Source: Segatella copri (GTDB taxonomy: Bacteria > Bacteroidota > Bacteroidia > Bacteroidales > Bacteroidaceae). From it: 64,000 nt of DNA. This document shows positions 17,794 to 26,349 of this stretch, in pieces. The stretch covers positions 2,148,501 to 2,212,500 of the forward strand of contig NZ_JAPDUW010000001.1 of NCBI RefSeq assembly GCF_026015295.1, in the 5' to 3' direction. The translations under genes were made by a program, and so were the position numbers. The notes below the pieces were generated by a model. The model had not been told where the DNA came from and searched no databases. It saw only the letters and a list, made by a program, of their open reading frames with translations. Within the stretch, counting starts at the first letter, position 1. Every line of letters starts with the position of its first letter.

Positions 17794-18879
17794 TCAAACC
17801 TTAAATTTCGCAGCCTGCTCCTCAATATAGGCAGCATCGCTGAAATAGTCGATACGCATAGCCTTGCGAACCTCATCCATGGTCTGGGCTGCAAACTCGC
17901 GGGCATCCTCGCTACCCTTCTTCAGGATGTTGAATACCTCAGGAATATCCTGCTCAAACTCATGACGGCGGGCACGGATTGGGTCGAGCATCTTGTTGAT
18001 GACGCTGTTCAGGAACTTCTTGCAGGTACCGTCACCGATACCACCCTTCACATACTGCTCCTTCAACTCATCCAAAGTCTTGAACTCAGGCCAGAATTCA
18101 GCGAAGTCCTCAGGAGTAGAGAATGCCTCAAGATAAGTGAACACGGCATTACCCTCCAGATGACCTGGCTCTTCCATGCTCATACGTGGCTCACCGTTAG
18201 ACATCTTCTTCACCTTCTTCCAAACGGTCTTCTCGTCATCGCTCATGTAGATGCAGTTGCCGAGACTCTTACTCATCTTCTCCTTACCATCAGTTCCAGG
18301 AAGACGACGGCAGCAGGCAATCTCTGGAAGCAGAATCTCCGGCTCTACCAATACAGGTGCATAAGTCTGGTTGAAACGGCGAACCAACTCGCGGGTTACC
18401 TCCAGCATAGGCTCCTGGTCCTCACCGGCAGGCACGGTTGTAGCCTTGAAAGCGGTGATGTCGGCAGCCTGACTCACAGGATAGCAGAAGAAACCGAGCG
18501 GAATGTTTGCCTCGAAGTTACGCATCTTGATCTCAGTCTTCACGGTTGGGTTACGCTGAACACGAGATACAGAGATGAGGTTCATCAGATAGGTAGTCAA
18601 CTCAGCCAACTCTGGAATCATACTCTGGATATAGAGTGTACACTTCTGTGGGTCGAGACCCGCAGAGAGATAGTCAAGAGCCACCTCTGTAATGTTCTGG
18701 CGAATCTTCTCAGGATTGTCGGCATTATCAGTCAAAGCCTGAACATCTGCCATGAAAACGAACATTCTGTCGAAGTCGCCAGCGTTCTGAAGTTGTACTC
18801 GGCGCTGCAGAGAGCCGATGTAATGACCCAGGTGAAGTTTACCTGTAGGACGGTCGCCCGTCAATATAATCTTTCCCAT
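17794..18879 (-). CDS. trpS: Tryptophanyl-tRNA synthetase
   Basis: Class I aminoacyl-tRNA synthetase charging tRNA-Trp, 361 aa. The ATP-binding HIGH motif reads HLGHYIG near residue 17, after GDRPTGKL; the KMSKS loop is EKMSKSLGN near 203. Both match TrpS and distinguish it from TyrS (VTGDRPTG opening). Cytoplasmic. It is monocistronic: a -7 box TACCTTTG (18909-18916 on the minus strand) lies about 30 bases upstream and a hairpin terminator follows. Confidence 0.95.
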   Translation of the reverse strand: MGKIILTGDRPTGKLHLGHYIGSLQRRVQLQNAGDFDRMFVFMADVQALTDNADNPEKIRQNITEVALDYLSAGLDPQKCTLYIQSMIPELAELTTYLMNLISVSRVQRNPTVKTEIKMRNFEANIPLGFFCYPVSQAADITAFKATTVPAGEDQEPMLEVTRELVRRFNQTYAPVLVEPEILLPEIACCRRLPGTDGKEKMSKSLGNCIYMSDDEKTVWKKVKKMSNGEPRMSMEEPGHLEGNAVFTYLEAFSTPEDFAEFWPEFKTLDELKEQYVKGGIGDGTCKKFLNSVINKMLDPIRARRHEFEQDIPEVFNILKKGSEDAREFAAQTMDEVRKAMRIDYFSDAAYIEEQAAKFKV

Positions 18880-18908
18880 TTTCTTGCAATTTATTATTAT
18901 TTTAGCTG

Positions 18909-18916
18909 CAAAGGTA
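18909..18916 (-). promoter_or_regulatory. -7 box of trpS
   Basis: TACCTTTG on the minus strand, 30 bases before the start codon; no clear -33 TTTG at the expected distance. Confidence 0.5.
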
Positions 18917-18997
18917 CAACAAAATAATGAGAATGAGGAAAAAAAGATGTAAAATTAACCAAAACCCAGAGTTTAAGAGACAAAATGCTTATCTTCT

Positions 18998-19111
18998 TTA
19001 ATCAATTTCATCTATCTTCCTCAACTGATACCCCTCAAACTGCATAATTATCTTATGGAGTTTGGTACCTTGACGCAAGGCTTCTACTCTTGGAGCATCG
19101 GCATATCGGTT
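18998..19111 (-). pseudogene. Orphaned C-terminal end of the AAA/PD-(D/E)XK gene
   Basis: Directly after the stop of the gene at 19112-20371 the same frame stays open for 37 codons: NRYADAPRVEALRQGTKLHK, then IIMQFEGYQLRKIDEID and a stop. This resembles the very end of the nuclease domain normally fused to this ATPase family. The middle of that domain is missing, and the junction has created the premature stop. Confidence 0.6.
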
Positions 19112-20371
19112 TCAGACTTCGTCATATTGCTCCAGCAGATAGGTATAGTATTGCTTACGAACATTATTATTTGGAATGCCAAGCACCAGCTGGTCTCCGC
19201 GTGTTCCCTTTATTGTTAACATTCCATAATAGAACAGAAGACTGATAAATATCTGTGGTCTTACCAACAATTTGGCAGGAAAACTTTCCTCAATATTACC
19301 TATTATTTCTCCATTCTCGATGATGGTACGCAGAACACCCTTACGGTCGCCATCCAGCTTATCAAGCTGCAGCAATTTCTTCATCTTGCCATAATCTGTC
19401 TTGGTATTAGGATCCACCATCAGCTTAGGAGATTCACCAGTCTCACGATAATTGCGTAAGTAATAGAATACCATATCGCTGTTGAAAACTTTACTCTGAG
19501 TTTTCAAGGCACTTTCCGAGAAACAATAGTTGTCATACCATGGTTTCATCTCTTCTATGATAGCCTCCACATCACTATCAGGACGAATCTCCCCATTCTC
19601 CTTATAATAAGTGAAGAGTTCTCTTACATCTTCGGTAGAGAAACCAAGCATTTGATTAAAGGCAGGCTTGGTAGAGATATGCCATCCTATGTTGAATCCA
19701 CTGGTCAAATCATCCAGTGTAACAGGACTTACGCCTGTCATAAAGATTTTAGAGAACATTCCCTTAAACACCTTGAAAATCTCCCGATAAAAACCACTGG
19801 CATGAGTAAGAGCCGTATACACTTCCTCCCCCTGCTCATTGAGCACAACATTGGTAAAGTTGTCATACTCATCTACTATAAGATAAAGTGGAAGGTTCTT
19901 TTTCTCTGCAGCAATCCCAATGGCATTCAACTTTCTGGCAGCAGTTTTTGCCTTCAACACACTTTCCACTACTCGTTCGGGATAATACTCCTGATAAGTT
20001 TCGATAAAGCTATCAATACATTCATTGCAATAGGCATTGAAGTTTTCTTCCAATTGGTCTATCGAACCTCCTATCTTGGAGAAATCAAGAAACAAGACTT
20101 GATACTTTCCCTGATTTTCTGTAGGATGCGAACCTATCCAAAGGTTGCCAAACAACTTATCAAACTTATCTTTACGTTTGATGTCATAATAAGCCCTCAG
20201 CATACTGATAAACAAACTCTTGCCAAAACGGCGAGGGCGAATAAAGAACAAGGCATCAGGCTCATCCTCTAACTTAGGTATATACATGGTCTTATCGACA
20301 TAATATTGATTTCTCTCAATGATGTCGATGAAGTCAGACACTCCGTAAGGTATTCTTTTAGCTCGTCCCAT
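19112..20371 (-). CDS. AAA-ATPase-like protein (PF09820 type), nuclease domain lost
   Basis: A 419-aa protein with the common Bacteroidetes opening IPYGVSDFIDIIERNQYYVDKT. Walker A is RPRRFGKSLF near residue 47 and Walker B LYLIVDEYDNF near 166. Family members are normally about 510-580 residues and end with a PD-(D/E)XK nuclease-like domain; here the protein stops at LLEQYDEV, about where that domain should begin its core. The last 37 codons of the family's C terminus persist past the stop (18998-19111), so an internal deletion of roughly 100 codons is the simplest explanation. The ATPase part is intact. Role of this abundant family is unknown. Confidence 0.75.
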   Translation of the reverse strand: MGRAKRIPYGVSDFIDIIERNQYYVDKTMYIPKLEDEPDALFFIRPRRFGKSLFISMLRAYYDIKRKDKFDKLFGNLWIGSHPTENQGKYQVLFLDFSKIGGSIDQLEENFNAYCNECIDSFIETYQEYYPERVVESVLKAKTAARKLNAIGIAAEKKNLPLYLIVDEYDNFTNVVLNEQGEEVYTALTHASGFYREIFKVFKGMFSKIFMTGVSPVTLDDLTSGFNIGWHISTKPAFNQMLGFSTEDVRELFTYYKENGEIRPDSDVEAIIEEMKPWYDNYCFSESALKTQSKVFNSDMVFYYLRNYRETGESPKLMVDPNTKTDYGKMKKLLQLDKLDGDRKGVLRTIIENGEIIGNIEESFPAKLLVRPQIFISLLFYYGMLTIKGTRGDQLVLGIPNNNVRKQYYTYLLEQYDEV

Positions 20372-20395
20372 AATCGCTTATTTTTTAATACGTTG

Positions 20396-20427
20396 CAAAG
20401 GTACAACAAAATATTGAGAAACTGCAA
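20396..20427 (-). promoter_or_regulatory. Promoter of the AAA-ATPase-like gene
   Basis: On the minus strand TTG (20425-20427), 21 bases, TACCTTTG (20396-20403), 25 bases before the start codon. Confidence 0.65.
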
Positions 20428-20485
20428 GAAATGGTGAAAAAATAACAAAATGAGCGGGAGAAGGAAGGGATATCTGAACGAAAAA

Positions 20486-20509
20486 CGGGGCACCCCTTTG
20501 GATGCCCCG
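20486..20509 (-). terminator. Terminator of the left ompA-like gene
   Basis: On the minus strand CGGGGCATCC pairs with GGGTGCCCCG, followed by TTTTTC. The same terminator, nearly identical, ends the right-hand copy at 34850-34873. Confidence 0.85.
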
Positions 20510-21658
20510 CCACCAATTAAAATAATTGATTGTCGCATTATAAACTTACCGTACTACTTAGCGATCATGATCGTTACACGGTTCTTTGCGTTTTCTGCAA
20601 AAGGCTGCACACGTGCACCCTTAGATTTTTCTGTAATGCGCTCAGAAGGTATATTATATTTCTTTGTCAGCATCCAAACCACAGCTGCTGCTCGCTTGGC
20701 AGCGATGCGGTCGTTGATGACGTCATTGCCTGTACCCTTGTCAGCATAGCCGGTTACAACAACCTTTGCCTCTGTATTCTTGTTCAGGAAATCAACCACC
20801 TCACGAATCTTAGCATCCTCAGAAGGAGCAATCTTGTAAGAATTGATGGTGAAGAAGATGTCACGGCGAATCTCCTCTATCTTCTTCTCTACAGGAGCTG
20901 GCTTAGGCTCTGGCTTAGGAGCTACATATTCCTGCTTAGGAGCTGGTGCCGGAGCAGGTTCCTCTACCGGCTTAGCCTTCTTGGTATAGCTCTTGCCCAG
21001 GTTGATGCGTACACCTGCCAGTGCATTGAAATACCAGTCAGGGTTATCTGCCTTCTTAGAGTTGTACTTGTCAGAAATCATGTTGGCATTGCCTTCGAGC
21101 ATGATGCTCACAGCCTTGCTTACCTTGAATTCCAGGTCGATACCGGCTCTGCCGTAAGGGCGAACCTTCTTTCCCTGCCAGAGATACTCCAGCAGATAGT
21201 TGCTCTGATTCTTGATGTTAGCAGCCAGGTCGTTTACCTCCTGGTTAGCTCCTGCCCAGTTGATACCACCACCTACGAAGGCAGTAGCGTTGAACACGCG
21301 ATTCGGGTTCCAACCACAGAAGAGGTTAGAGAGGTTGAACATGAAGTCCACACCCGGAGCTACATATTTCCATTTGTAGCTGGCGGTATACGGAGTACCG
21401 TCCTTGGTAGCCTTGTATCCGTTCCATCCGCCCTTGCTCCAGATACCGTTAATCTGACCACGGAGTCCGAAGACAGGAGAGAACTGGTAGCCGATGGCAC
21501 CCTGGAAGTTAGGAGAAAGCAAGTCTGAGAAGCTTGCCTCACCCACAGTATATTGCCCACCAGCCTGAACATCCAGGAACCAGTGACGCTTAAACTGATA
21601 TTCGTTTCCATCCTTGTCTGTGTAGGATGCTTGCGCCATAGCGGCAGTAGAGCCGATG
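20486..21658 (-). repeat. Outer inverted repeat, left arm (ompA body and terminator)
   Basis: About 1.17 kb almost identical in reverse orientation to 33701-34873. The identity starts inside the signal-peptide codons (CATCGGCTCT) and runs through the gene, its 3' flank and terminator. I count only about four amino-acid differences between the encoded proteins over this stretch. Confidence 0.9.
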
Positions 21659-21702
21659 GCTAACAAAGAAGCTGCATATAAACACTTAATAGATTTCATC
21701 AT
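20554..21702 (-). CDS. OmpA-family outer membrane porin (left copy)
   Basis: A 382-aa outer-membrane protein: signal peptide ending TAAMA, an N-terminal beta-barrel of about 240 residues rich in aromatic strands, a Pro/Ala/Glu-rich hinge (EEPAPAPAPKQEY, PKPEPKPAP), and a C-terminal OmpA peptidoglycan-binding domain (ATGYADKG-type motif VVVTGYADKGTGNDVINDRI near residue 315). It is last in the leftward operon, 15 bases after the DUF1573 gene. The mature protein is nearly identical to the right copy at 33663-34805, while the first ~15 residues differ (MMKSIKCLYAASLLA here). This points to duplication followed by homogenisation of the mature part. Confidence 0.92.
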   Translation of the reverse strand: MMKSIKCLYAASLLAIGSTAAMAQASYTDKDGNEYQFKRHWFLDVQAGGQYTVGEASFSDLLSPNFQGAIGYQFSPVFGLRGQINGIWSKGGWNGYKATKDGTPYTASYKWKYVAPGVDFMFNLSNLFCGWNPNRVFNATAFVGGGINWAGANQEVNDLAANIKNQSNYLLEYLWQGKKVRPYGRAGIDLEFKVSKAVSIMLEGNANMISDKYNSKKADNPDWYFNALAGVRINLGKSYTKKAKPVEEPAPAPAPKQEYVAPKPEPKPAPVEKKIEEIRRDIFFTINSYKIAPSEDAKIREVVDFLNKNTEAKVVVTGYADKGTGNDVINDRIAAKRAAAVVWMLTKKYNIPSERITEKSKGARVQPFAENAKNRVTIMIAK

Positions 21703-21717
21703 AATTTAATTGTTTTG

Positions 21718-22167
21718 TTATTGATTCACTCCTTTGACAAACAAACTTATGTATTTGTTTGAAGCATTTGAATTAACTACAATTTCTTTATTAAAACTCC
21801 CGATAACAGATCCTTTCCCATCATAAGTGATGATGATAGATCCTTTTTTGTCTGGCATGATGGGAGTTTTACTGAAACTAGCTTCAATACAGCCGCAATA
21901 ACCATGTACATCATGGAGTATTAATGGAGATTTTCCTATATTTTGAAAATCGAACCTAACCTTCTGCAGTTTTTTTGAACCAACCTTGCCGAAATCATGT
22001 TCATATTTCAGAAACTTTATTTTCGACTTTTCAGAATCGGGCAGTTTATCATATTTGTATTCAGCCTCCATCCGTTCTCCAGGAGTCAGTTCTTTTTTCT
22101 TTTCGGAGCAACTGGCTGTGAATATAGCACAGCACATAAGAAAGAACAGAACTTTCTTACTCATCAT
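21718..22167 (-). CDS. DUF1573 lipoprotein
   Basis: A 149-aa lipoprotein: hydrophobic start ending FTASCSEKKKE, so the cysteine near residue 20 should be lipidated. The mature part (EHDFGKVGSKKLQKVRFDF, NIGKSPLILHDVHGYCGC) is a DUF1573 immunoglobulin-like fold. Its function is unknown. It overlaps the upstream small lipoprotein gene by 11 bases and precedes the ompA copy, so it belongs to the leftward operon. The right-hand operon has an unrelated lipoprotein in this place. Confidence 0.8.
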   Translation of the reverse strand: MMSKKVLFFLMCCAIFTASCSEKKKELTPGERMEAEYKYDKLPDSEKSKIKFLKYEHDFGKVGSKKLQKVRFDFQNIGKSPLILHDVHGYCGCIEASFSKTPIMPDKKGSIIITYDGKGSVIGSFNKEIVVNSNASNKYISLFVKGVNQ

Positions 22168-22501
22168 AAGTTATCTTGATGGCAGCTCTACCTTCATTCA
22201 TATCAGTTTCCTGACGATAAAGTGCTCCGTCTCTCAGATAATAATAGGCAGGATCACCATTCCATTTTATAGTGGCAAATGGACGCTTGTGATCATCTCC
22301 ATCACTCCAGGTGATTTGCTCTTTCTTCTCATTACCGGCAAACTGAATTGTACCGGTATAGTCTTCGTTCAGAACGAACTTGTTCTCAAATTCGTCAGTA
22401 AAAGAGCCTGCAAAACCATGGTTCTCTTGCTTACTGCCTCCACCGCATGACATGAAGACGAATGTAACTGCCAGACATATAAAAACTAAAAATCTTTTCA
22501 T
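22157..22501 (-). CDS. Small lipoprotein of unknown function (114 aa)
   Basis: The N terminus MKRFLVFICLAVTFVFMSCGGG is a lipoprotein signal with a lipid-cysteine at about residue 19. The mature ~95 residues look like a small beta-sheet domain (FTDEFENKFVLNEDYTGTIQF, WNGDPAYYYLRDGALYRQ). I do not recognise the family. It overlaps the DUF1573 gene and follows the terminator of the large surface lipoprotein by about 25 bases. No counterpart with similar sequence is in the right-hand operon. Confidence 0.7.
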   Translation of the reverse strand: MKRFLVFICLAVTFVFMSCGGGSKQENHGFAGSFTDEFENKFVLNEDYTGTIQFAGNEKKEQITWSDGDDHKRPFATIKWNGDPAYYYLRDGALYRQETDMNEGRAAIKITYDE

Positions 22502-22524
22502 TTTTTTCTGTTTTTGTTTTAAAA

Positions 22525-22552
22525 AAGGGTGCCCTCTGAGGAAGACACCCTT
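22525..22552 (-). terminator. Terminator after the left collagen-motif lipoprotein gene
   Basis: AAGGGTG (22525-22531) pairs with CACCCTT (22546-22552); on the minus strand a T-run follows. It would reduce read-through into the lipoprotein and porin genes. Confidence 0.75.
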
Positions 22553-22577
22553 AATTTTATGTTATCTTGAGATCTAC

Positions 22578-25500
22578 TTACTTCTTTTTGGCATTAGCCT
22601 GAATAGTTGTAGCAACATTAACCTTGATAGGATCTGTTACAATCTCACCCCAACCATACTTAACCTTAACAGGGATGTAAACGTTGAATGCGTTCTGAAC
22701 ACCTGCACCGTTGTTGCGGTATGTGATGTAGCCGAACTTAGTGGTAGTGGTTGCACCGCTAATTGTAGCTACCTGATCAAGAACGATTGTGGCTGGAACA
22801 GCCTGAAGTTCACCGTTCAAGTCGCACTGAGCCTGCTTGATAAGAGCCTCGACCTCAAATGGGCCGTAGAAATCCCAGTATGTAGGATAGTCAGAGAAGA
22901 GGCGGTGCGCACCAGTCTTGGCATCAAGACGCCAGTCAGATGGAGAAATCAAATCCTCGATTGTGATGTATGAACCCTTCTCACCCAAGTCTACACCATC
23001 GATGAAGTTGTCATTAGCATTTGTTGCGATGTCAATTGGACGAACAAAGTTAGCCTGGAAGTGATTCTTACCACCGAAGGTAATTGCTACTTCCTTGTCC
23101 TTATCCTTACAAACATTAGCCTTGGCACCGATGTATGTGTACAACTTCTTGGTGTTCAACAAGTACTTAGCGAGGACGCCATCCTTGTTCAATTCGATAG
23201 AGTTCTTGCGCTCAACACCGTAAACTCCAGTTGATTTCGCATTGTTGATGGTTGCAATCAACTGCTTAGCGTAAGTTGTTTTGCCAACAGTAGCAGAAGC
23301 CCACAACTCAAGACCACTATTCTCTACAGAGAATGTAACCTTAGCATCGTCGATGTCCTTGATAGTTGCAACACCGTCCTTATCTGCACAGAAGAAATAC
23401 TGGAGATTTGTGATGTTCTCACCGAGGTACAATTGGCCGTCAACATTGTAGAATGGGGCGTTCAAGTCGCAAACAAACTTACAATTCTTTGATTCTTTAT
23501 CACCAGTGTTTGGAGTTTGAACATTCAGCTTAGCATACGTAGGATTGTCTGTATTGTTCCAGTAATCGAGGTAGTAGTGAGCTTTTTCCTTCACTGCATC
23601 AGCGTCAGCCTTTTTCGTCCAAACATTATAAGTCTTCTTGACACCGTCAATCTTAGACTTCAACACAACGACTACAGAGTCTGTTGCGCCAGTTTCTTTG
23701 TTCTTGAATACGATTTCGTTAGAAACCTCTTCGCCAGCGTGCTTCCACAAGTCATCGTTAGAGATAGTCCACTCGTAAAGGTAAGTCTTGCCACCCTCTG
23801 CATCTGTCTCCTTGATTTCAGCAACATTACCAACATCGCTCTTTACATGAGAGCAATCTGTAAAGTATGGATAAGCTGTGTGGAACTCCTTCTTACTCAT
23901 GCCAAGCTTGTTGTACAACTGTACGTTGATTTGCTCAACAGTAGTCTTTGATGCTCCAGCCTTATCACATACAAACTTAAAGTTGTCTACAGTCAATGGG
24001 ATAGGATCCTTAGCAGGGATAATCTCCTCTGGTCTAACAATCTTAATCTTTACATAAGCTACCTCAACAACCTTTGAGCCGTTCATCAAGCTTACACGTA
24101 CGATAGGAGTACGGTCGATAGCAGCCTCACCGGATGTGCTGAATACCTTAGGAGTTACGATACCATCCTCTGATACAGAAATGAAATCCTTCTGGTCGGT
24201 CTTGGTCTTTTCGCCAAGGATGTAGTTCTTAACTACATCGTACTTGATGCTCATGCCAAGTGGAGAAAGATCCTTAACGACAGAGCAACCTGTCTTGCTC
24301 TTCTGGTGAACACCTACGAAGGTAGACAAGTCGAGCTTGCCGTTGTAAGCTACAACAGTATCAACCTCAGCCTTTTTCTGAGCATCTTTGCTCCAAACTT
24401 CATAGCCCTTAACCTTAGTGCCAGCCTCAGTATCCTTGTTAGAGATACCTACAGTACCACGGCGGAAGTGATAGTTTTCCTTCTTGTTGATCTTCACTGT
24501 ATCTGCGAGGAACAATGGATCCATGTCGTTCTTGTAGATAGTGGTGTAGTCAGAAGTTACAACCTCACCATTCTTTCTGTTAGCCTGTAAAGCAACAGTA
24601 GTAATCTTCTCATCAGTAGCAGGTGTACCTGTTACGTTCACCTTAACCTTCAAGATACCGTCCTTGAACTCTACAAACTCAGGCTTTGCAGCGAAATCCT
24701 TAGATGCAGCGGCACGGCTCTGGATGTAATCACCATTAGCCTCAAGAGCAAACATCAAGTTCTTCAACTGTGCCTCAGAAGCGTTGGCTGGAATTACGTG
24801 ATAGTAAGCGTATGTCTCAGGGTTGATGACAGTAGCTTCCTTTGCTCCTGTCCAAATTTCCTTCTCGCTATCCTTTGTTGCACCAGCACTCAAATCATTG
24901 TAGCTAAATGAAGAGATACGGATTGCTGGAACACCGTCAACGTATGCACGTGAGTCGTTGTCTTTCTGGAACACGAAACCACGGAGGTTGTTGCTCAATG
25001 AGATGGTGTATTCACCATAAGTACCATCAGACTTGAGTACGTGACCCAACTTCAAGTCTTCCTCGCCCATAACTGCTGTGATAGCATCATTAGAAGCTGT
25101 CTTCCACATAATATTGGTCTTGGTTTCTGTATTGCCATCAACCTTGTAGAAATAGCCATCTTCCTTTGGCAAGTAGTAAGCACCGTCCTTACCAGCAGTT
25201 CCAGTTCCAGCAGCACCCGGTGTACCAGGATCACCCTTGTCGCCCTTAGCATTCAAGCCTGTGCTTACATCATCAATGTACCAAACTCCGTCAACGATTT
25301 TAACAACTGAGCCAGCCTTACCATCCTTACCATTTGTGATGTCATAAGTCTTACCATTGCTCAATTTGACTGTAATACCATTGTCGTTCTTTACTACATC
25401 TGTGAGAACACTACCAGCTGTAATCTGAGAATTGATTTCATCAATGGTCTTCTTCAATTGGTCAATCTGACTCTGCAAACCGCTGATGTCATCATCGTAG

Positions 25501-25580
25501 TCTTTACAAGAAGTAAATGTGCTTACCGAGGCAATTGTCAATGCACCCATAAGCAGCGCGCTAAAATACTTTCTTTTCAT
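22578..25580 (-). CDS. Large surface lipoprotein with a collagen-like motif (left, 1000 aa)
   Basis: Signal peptide MKRKYFSALLMGALTIASVS with lipid-cysteine at residue 25 in TSCKDYDDD; acidic residues right after the cysteine match the lipoprotein export signal that sends Bacteroidetes lipoproteins to the cell surface. Residues ~32-55 form a coiled coil (LQSQIDQLKKTIDEI). A short Gly-x-Y collagen-like run follows (KGDKGDPGTPGAAG, about 112-134). The remaining ~850 residues are beta-rich, Lys/Asp/Thr-rich repeats without recognised catalytic motifs; an adhesin or S-layer-like role is inference. The first 30 residues are identical to the right-hand protein, after which the two diverge. Its promoter is degenerate. 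Confidence 0.82.
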   Translation of the reverse strand: MKRKYFSALLMGALTIASVSTFTSCKDYDDDISGLQSQIDQLKKTIDEINSQITAGSVLTDVVKNDNGITVKLSNGKTYDITNGKDGKAGSVVKIVDGVWYIDDVSTGLNAKGDKGDPGTPGAAGTGTAGKDGAYYLPKEDGYFYKVDGNTETKTNIMWKTASNDAITAVMGEEDLKLGHVLKSDGTYGEYTISLSNNLRGFVFQKDNDSRAYVDGVPAIRISSFSYNDLSAGATKDSEKEIWTGAKEATVINPETYAYYHVIPANASEAQLKNLMFALEANGDYIQSRAAASKDFAAKPEFVEFKDGILKVKVNVTGTPATDEKITTVALQANRKNGEVVTSDYTTIYKNDMDPLFLADTVKINKKENYHFRRGTVGISNKDTEAGTKVKGYEVWSKDAQKKAEVDTVVAYNGKLDLSTFVGVHQKSKTGCSVVKDLSPLGMSIKYDVVKNYILGEKTKTDQKDFISVSEDGIVTPKVFSTSGEAAIDRTPIVRVSLMNGSKVVEVAYVKIKIVRPEEIIPAKDPIPLTVDNFKFVCDKAGASKTTVEQINVQLYNKLGMSKKEFHTAYPYFTDCSHVKSDVGNVAEIKETDAEGGKTYLYEWTISNDDLWKHAGEEVSNEIVFKNKETGATDSVVVVLKSKIDGVKKTYNVWTKKADADAVKEKAHYYLDYWNNTDNPTYAKLNVQTPNTGDKESKNCKFVCDLNAPFYNVDGQLYLGENITNLQYFFCADKDGVATIKDIDDAKVTFSVENSGLELWASATVGKTTYAKQLIATINNAKSTGVYGVERKNSIELNKDGVLAKYLLNTKKLYTYIGAKANVCKDKDKEVAITFGGKNHFQANFVRPIDIATNANDNFIDGVDLGEKGSYITIEDLISPSDWRLDAKTGAHRLFSDYPTYWDFYGPFEVEALIKQAQCDLNGELQAVPATIVLDQVATISGATTTTKFGYITYRNNGAGVQNAFNVYIPVKVKYGWGEIVTDPIKVNVATTIQANAKKK

Positions 25581-25705
25581 ACGGTAATAATTTATAAAGT
25601 TATACGATTTTCCTAGCCTTTCGGCAGGAAGTTATTAATTAATTCTCTATATCGAATTAAGAGTTCCGTTTGATGAAAAGAGTCTGCACTCTTAGAAAAG
25701 TTCTT
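25495..25705 (-). repeat. Inner inverted repeat, left arm (211 bp, perfect)
   Basis: Exact reverse complement of 29717-29927. It covers about 125 bases of untranslated leader and the first 28 codons of the lipoprotein gene. I compared the two arms base by base and found no mismatch; similarity continues outward through the leader at lower identity. Confidence 0.93.
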
Positions 25706-25800
25706 TTTTCAGTTTCAAAGGTCCTCTTAGAAAAGTTATTTTTTATCGTTCTTAAATATTGTGGCTTTTTATCGCCACTCAGTTCTTATCGTCTTTGAAA

Positions 25801-25820
25801 TATCTCCAGCCGGGAGATAT
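25801..25820 (-). promoter_or_regulatory. Leader hairpin of the left operon
   Basis: On the minus strand ATCTCC-CGGCT-GGAGAT, extended by two AT pairs, about 13 bases after the -7 box. The same hairpin stands about 11 bases after the -7 box of the right operon (29603-29619). Probably an mRNA 5' element or protein binding site shared by both operons. Confidence 0.6.
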
Positions 25821-25831
25821 GCTATGGAATG

Positions 25832-25861
25832 GAAAGGTAACCCTAAATATCTGCATGAGAA
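25832..25861 (-). promoter_or_regulatory. Degenerate promoter of the left operon
   Basis: Placed by comparison with the right operon: TTC (25859-25861), 19 bases, TACCTTTC (25832-25839) on the minus strand. Both boxes differ from consensus at their final G, where they have C. No better box was found within 200 bases. Confidence 0.45.
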
Positions 25862-25874
25862 TTTTTTTTCTCGA

Positions 25875-26010
25875 TTTTATTGCCACATTTGCCACACGCA
25901 TATTAAATCACTGGTATACAATGGTTTAATGGTGACAGTAGTCTCTATTTCTATTGTCACCTTATTGCCACCTATTGCCACGCCCTAGGTATGCCAAAAC
26001 TGGCATAATT
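25875..26010. other. Spacer with four TTGCCAC motifs and two inverted repeats
   Basis: TTGCCAC occurs four times in two close pairs (near 25880 and 25890, then near 25965 and 25975). GGTGACA/TGTCACC (about 25931-25961) and TATGCCA-AAAC-TGGCATA (25989-26006) are inverted repeats. No gene is visible. These could be recombinase or regulator sites upstream of the left promoter. Confidence 0.4.
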
Positions 26011-26170
26011 AGCTGATATTCAGGTGTTTCTTGCTTACTTTTTGTTTTTTCTATTCATTGGGACGCTTGGTGCAACGACTGAACAAAACAAGGTTTTTTG
26101 CGTTCAATATAACCCCTTTTTCGTCTTTTTATCACCAAAAATGGAAGTGAGGCTTACTTTAGATTCAAAA

Positions 26171-26199
26171 AAGGCTCTTTTGAACTTCACAAGAGCCTT
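26171..26199 (-). terminator. Terminator of the recombinase transcript
   Basis: AAGGCTCTT (26171-26179) pairs with AAGAGCCTT (26191-26199); on the minus strand seven Ts follow. It lies beyond the 5-unit array, so that array is in the recombinase 3' UTR. Confidence 0.8.
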
Positions 26200-26228
26200 A
26201 CTTGATAATGGGTAGGATGCTTCTGAAA

Positions 26229-26338
26229 CTGCGTCACGACGTAGCTGTCACTGCGTCGGGACGTAGTTGTTGTTACGTCGTGACGTAGCTACTGCTACGT
26301 CGTGACGTAATTTTTCCTGCGTCGTTGGCGGAAAAACT
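26229..26338. repeat. Tandem array, 5 units of exactly 22 bp, with palindromic cores
   Basis: Units start at 26229, 26251, 26273, 26295 and 26317. Four contain a near-palindrome of the type TACGTCGTGACGTA or TGCGTCACGACGTA; the fifth keeps only CTGCGTCGT. The array begins 11 bases after the recombinase stop codon and is GC-rich compared with its surroundings. Confidence 0.88.
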
Positions 26339-26349
26339 CTACCTTCCTC

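Noticed and set aside
17755..18927. Long frame opposite trpS (390 codons)
   Set aside because: Fully antisense to a clear trpS gene; composition rich in Leu/His with no recognisable domain.
22525..22552. End of the left operon
   Set aside because: Genes continue in the same direction after 25 bases without an evident promoter, so I treat the hairpin as a partial terminator within the operon.
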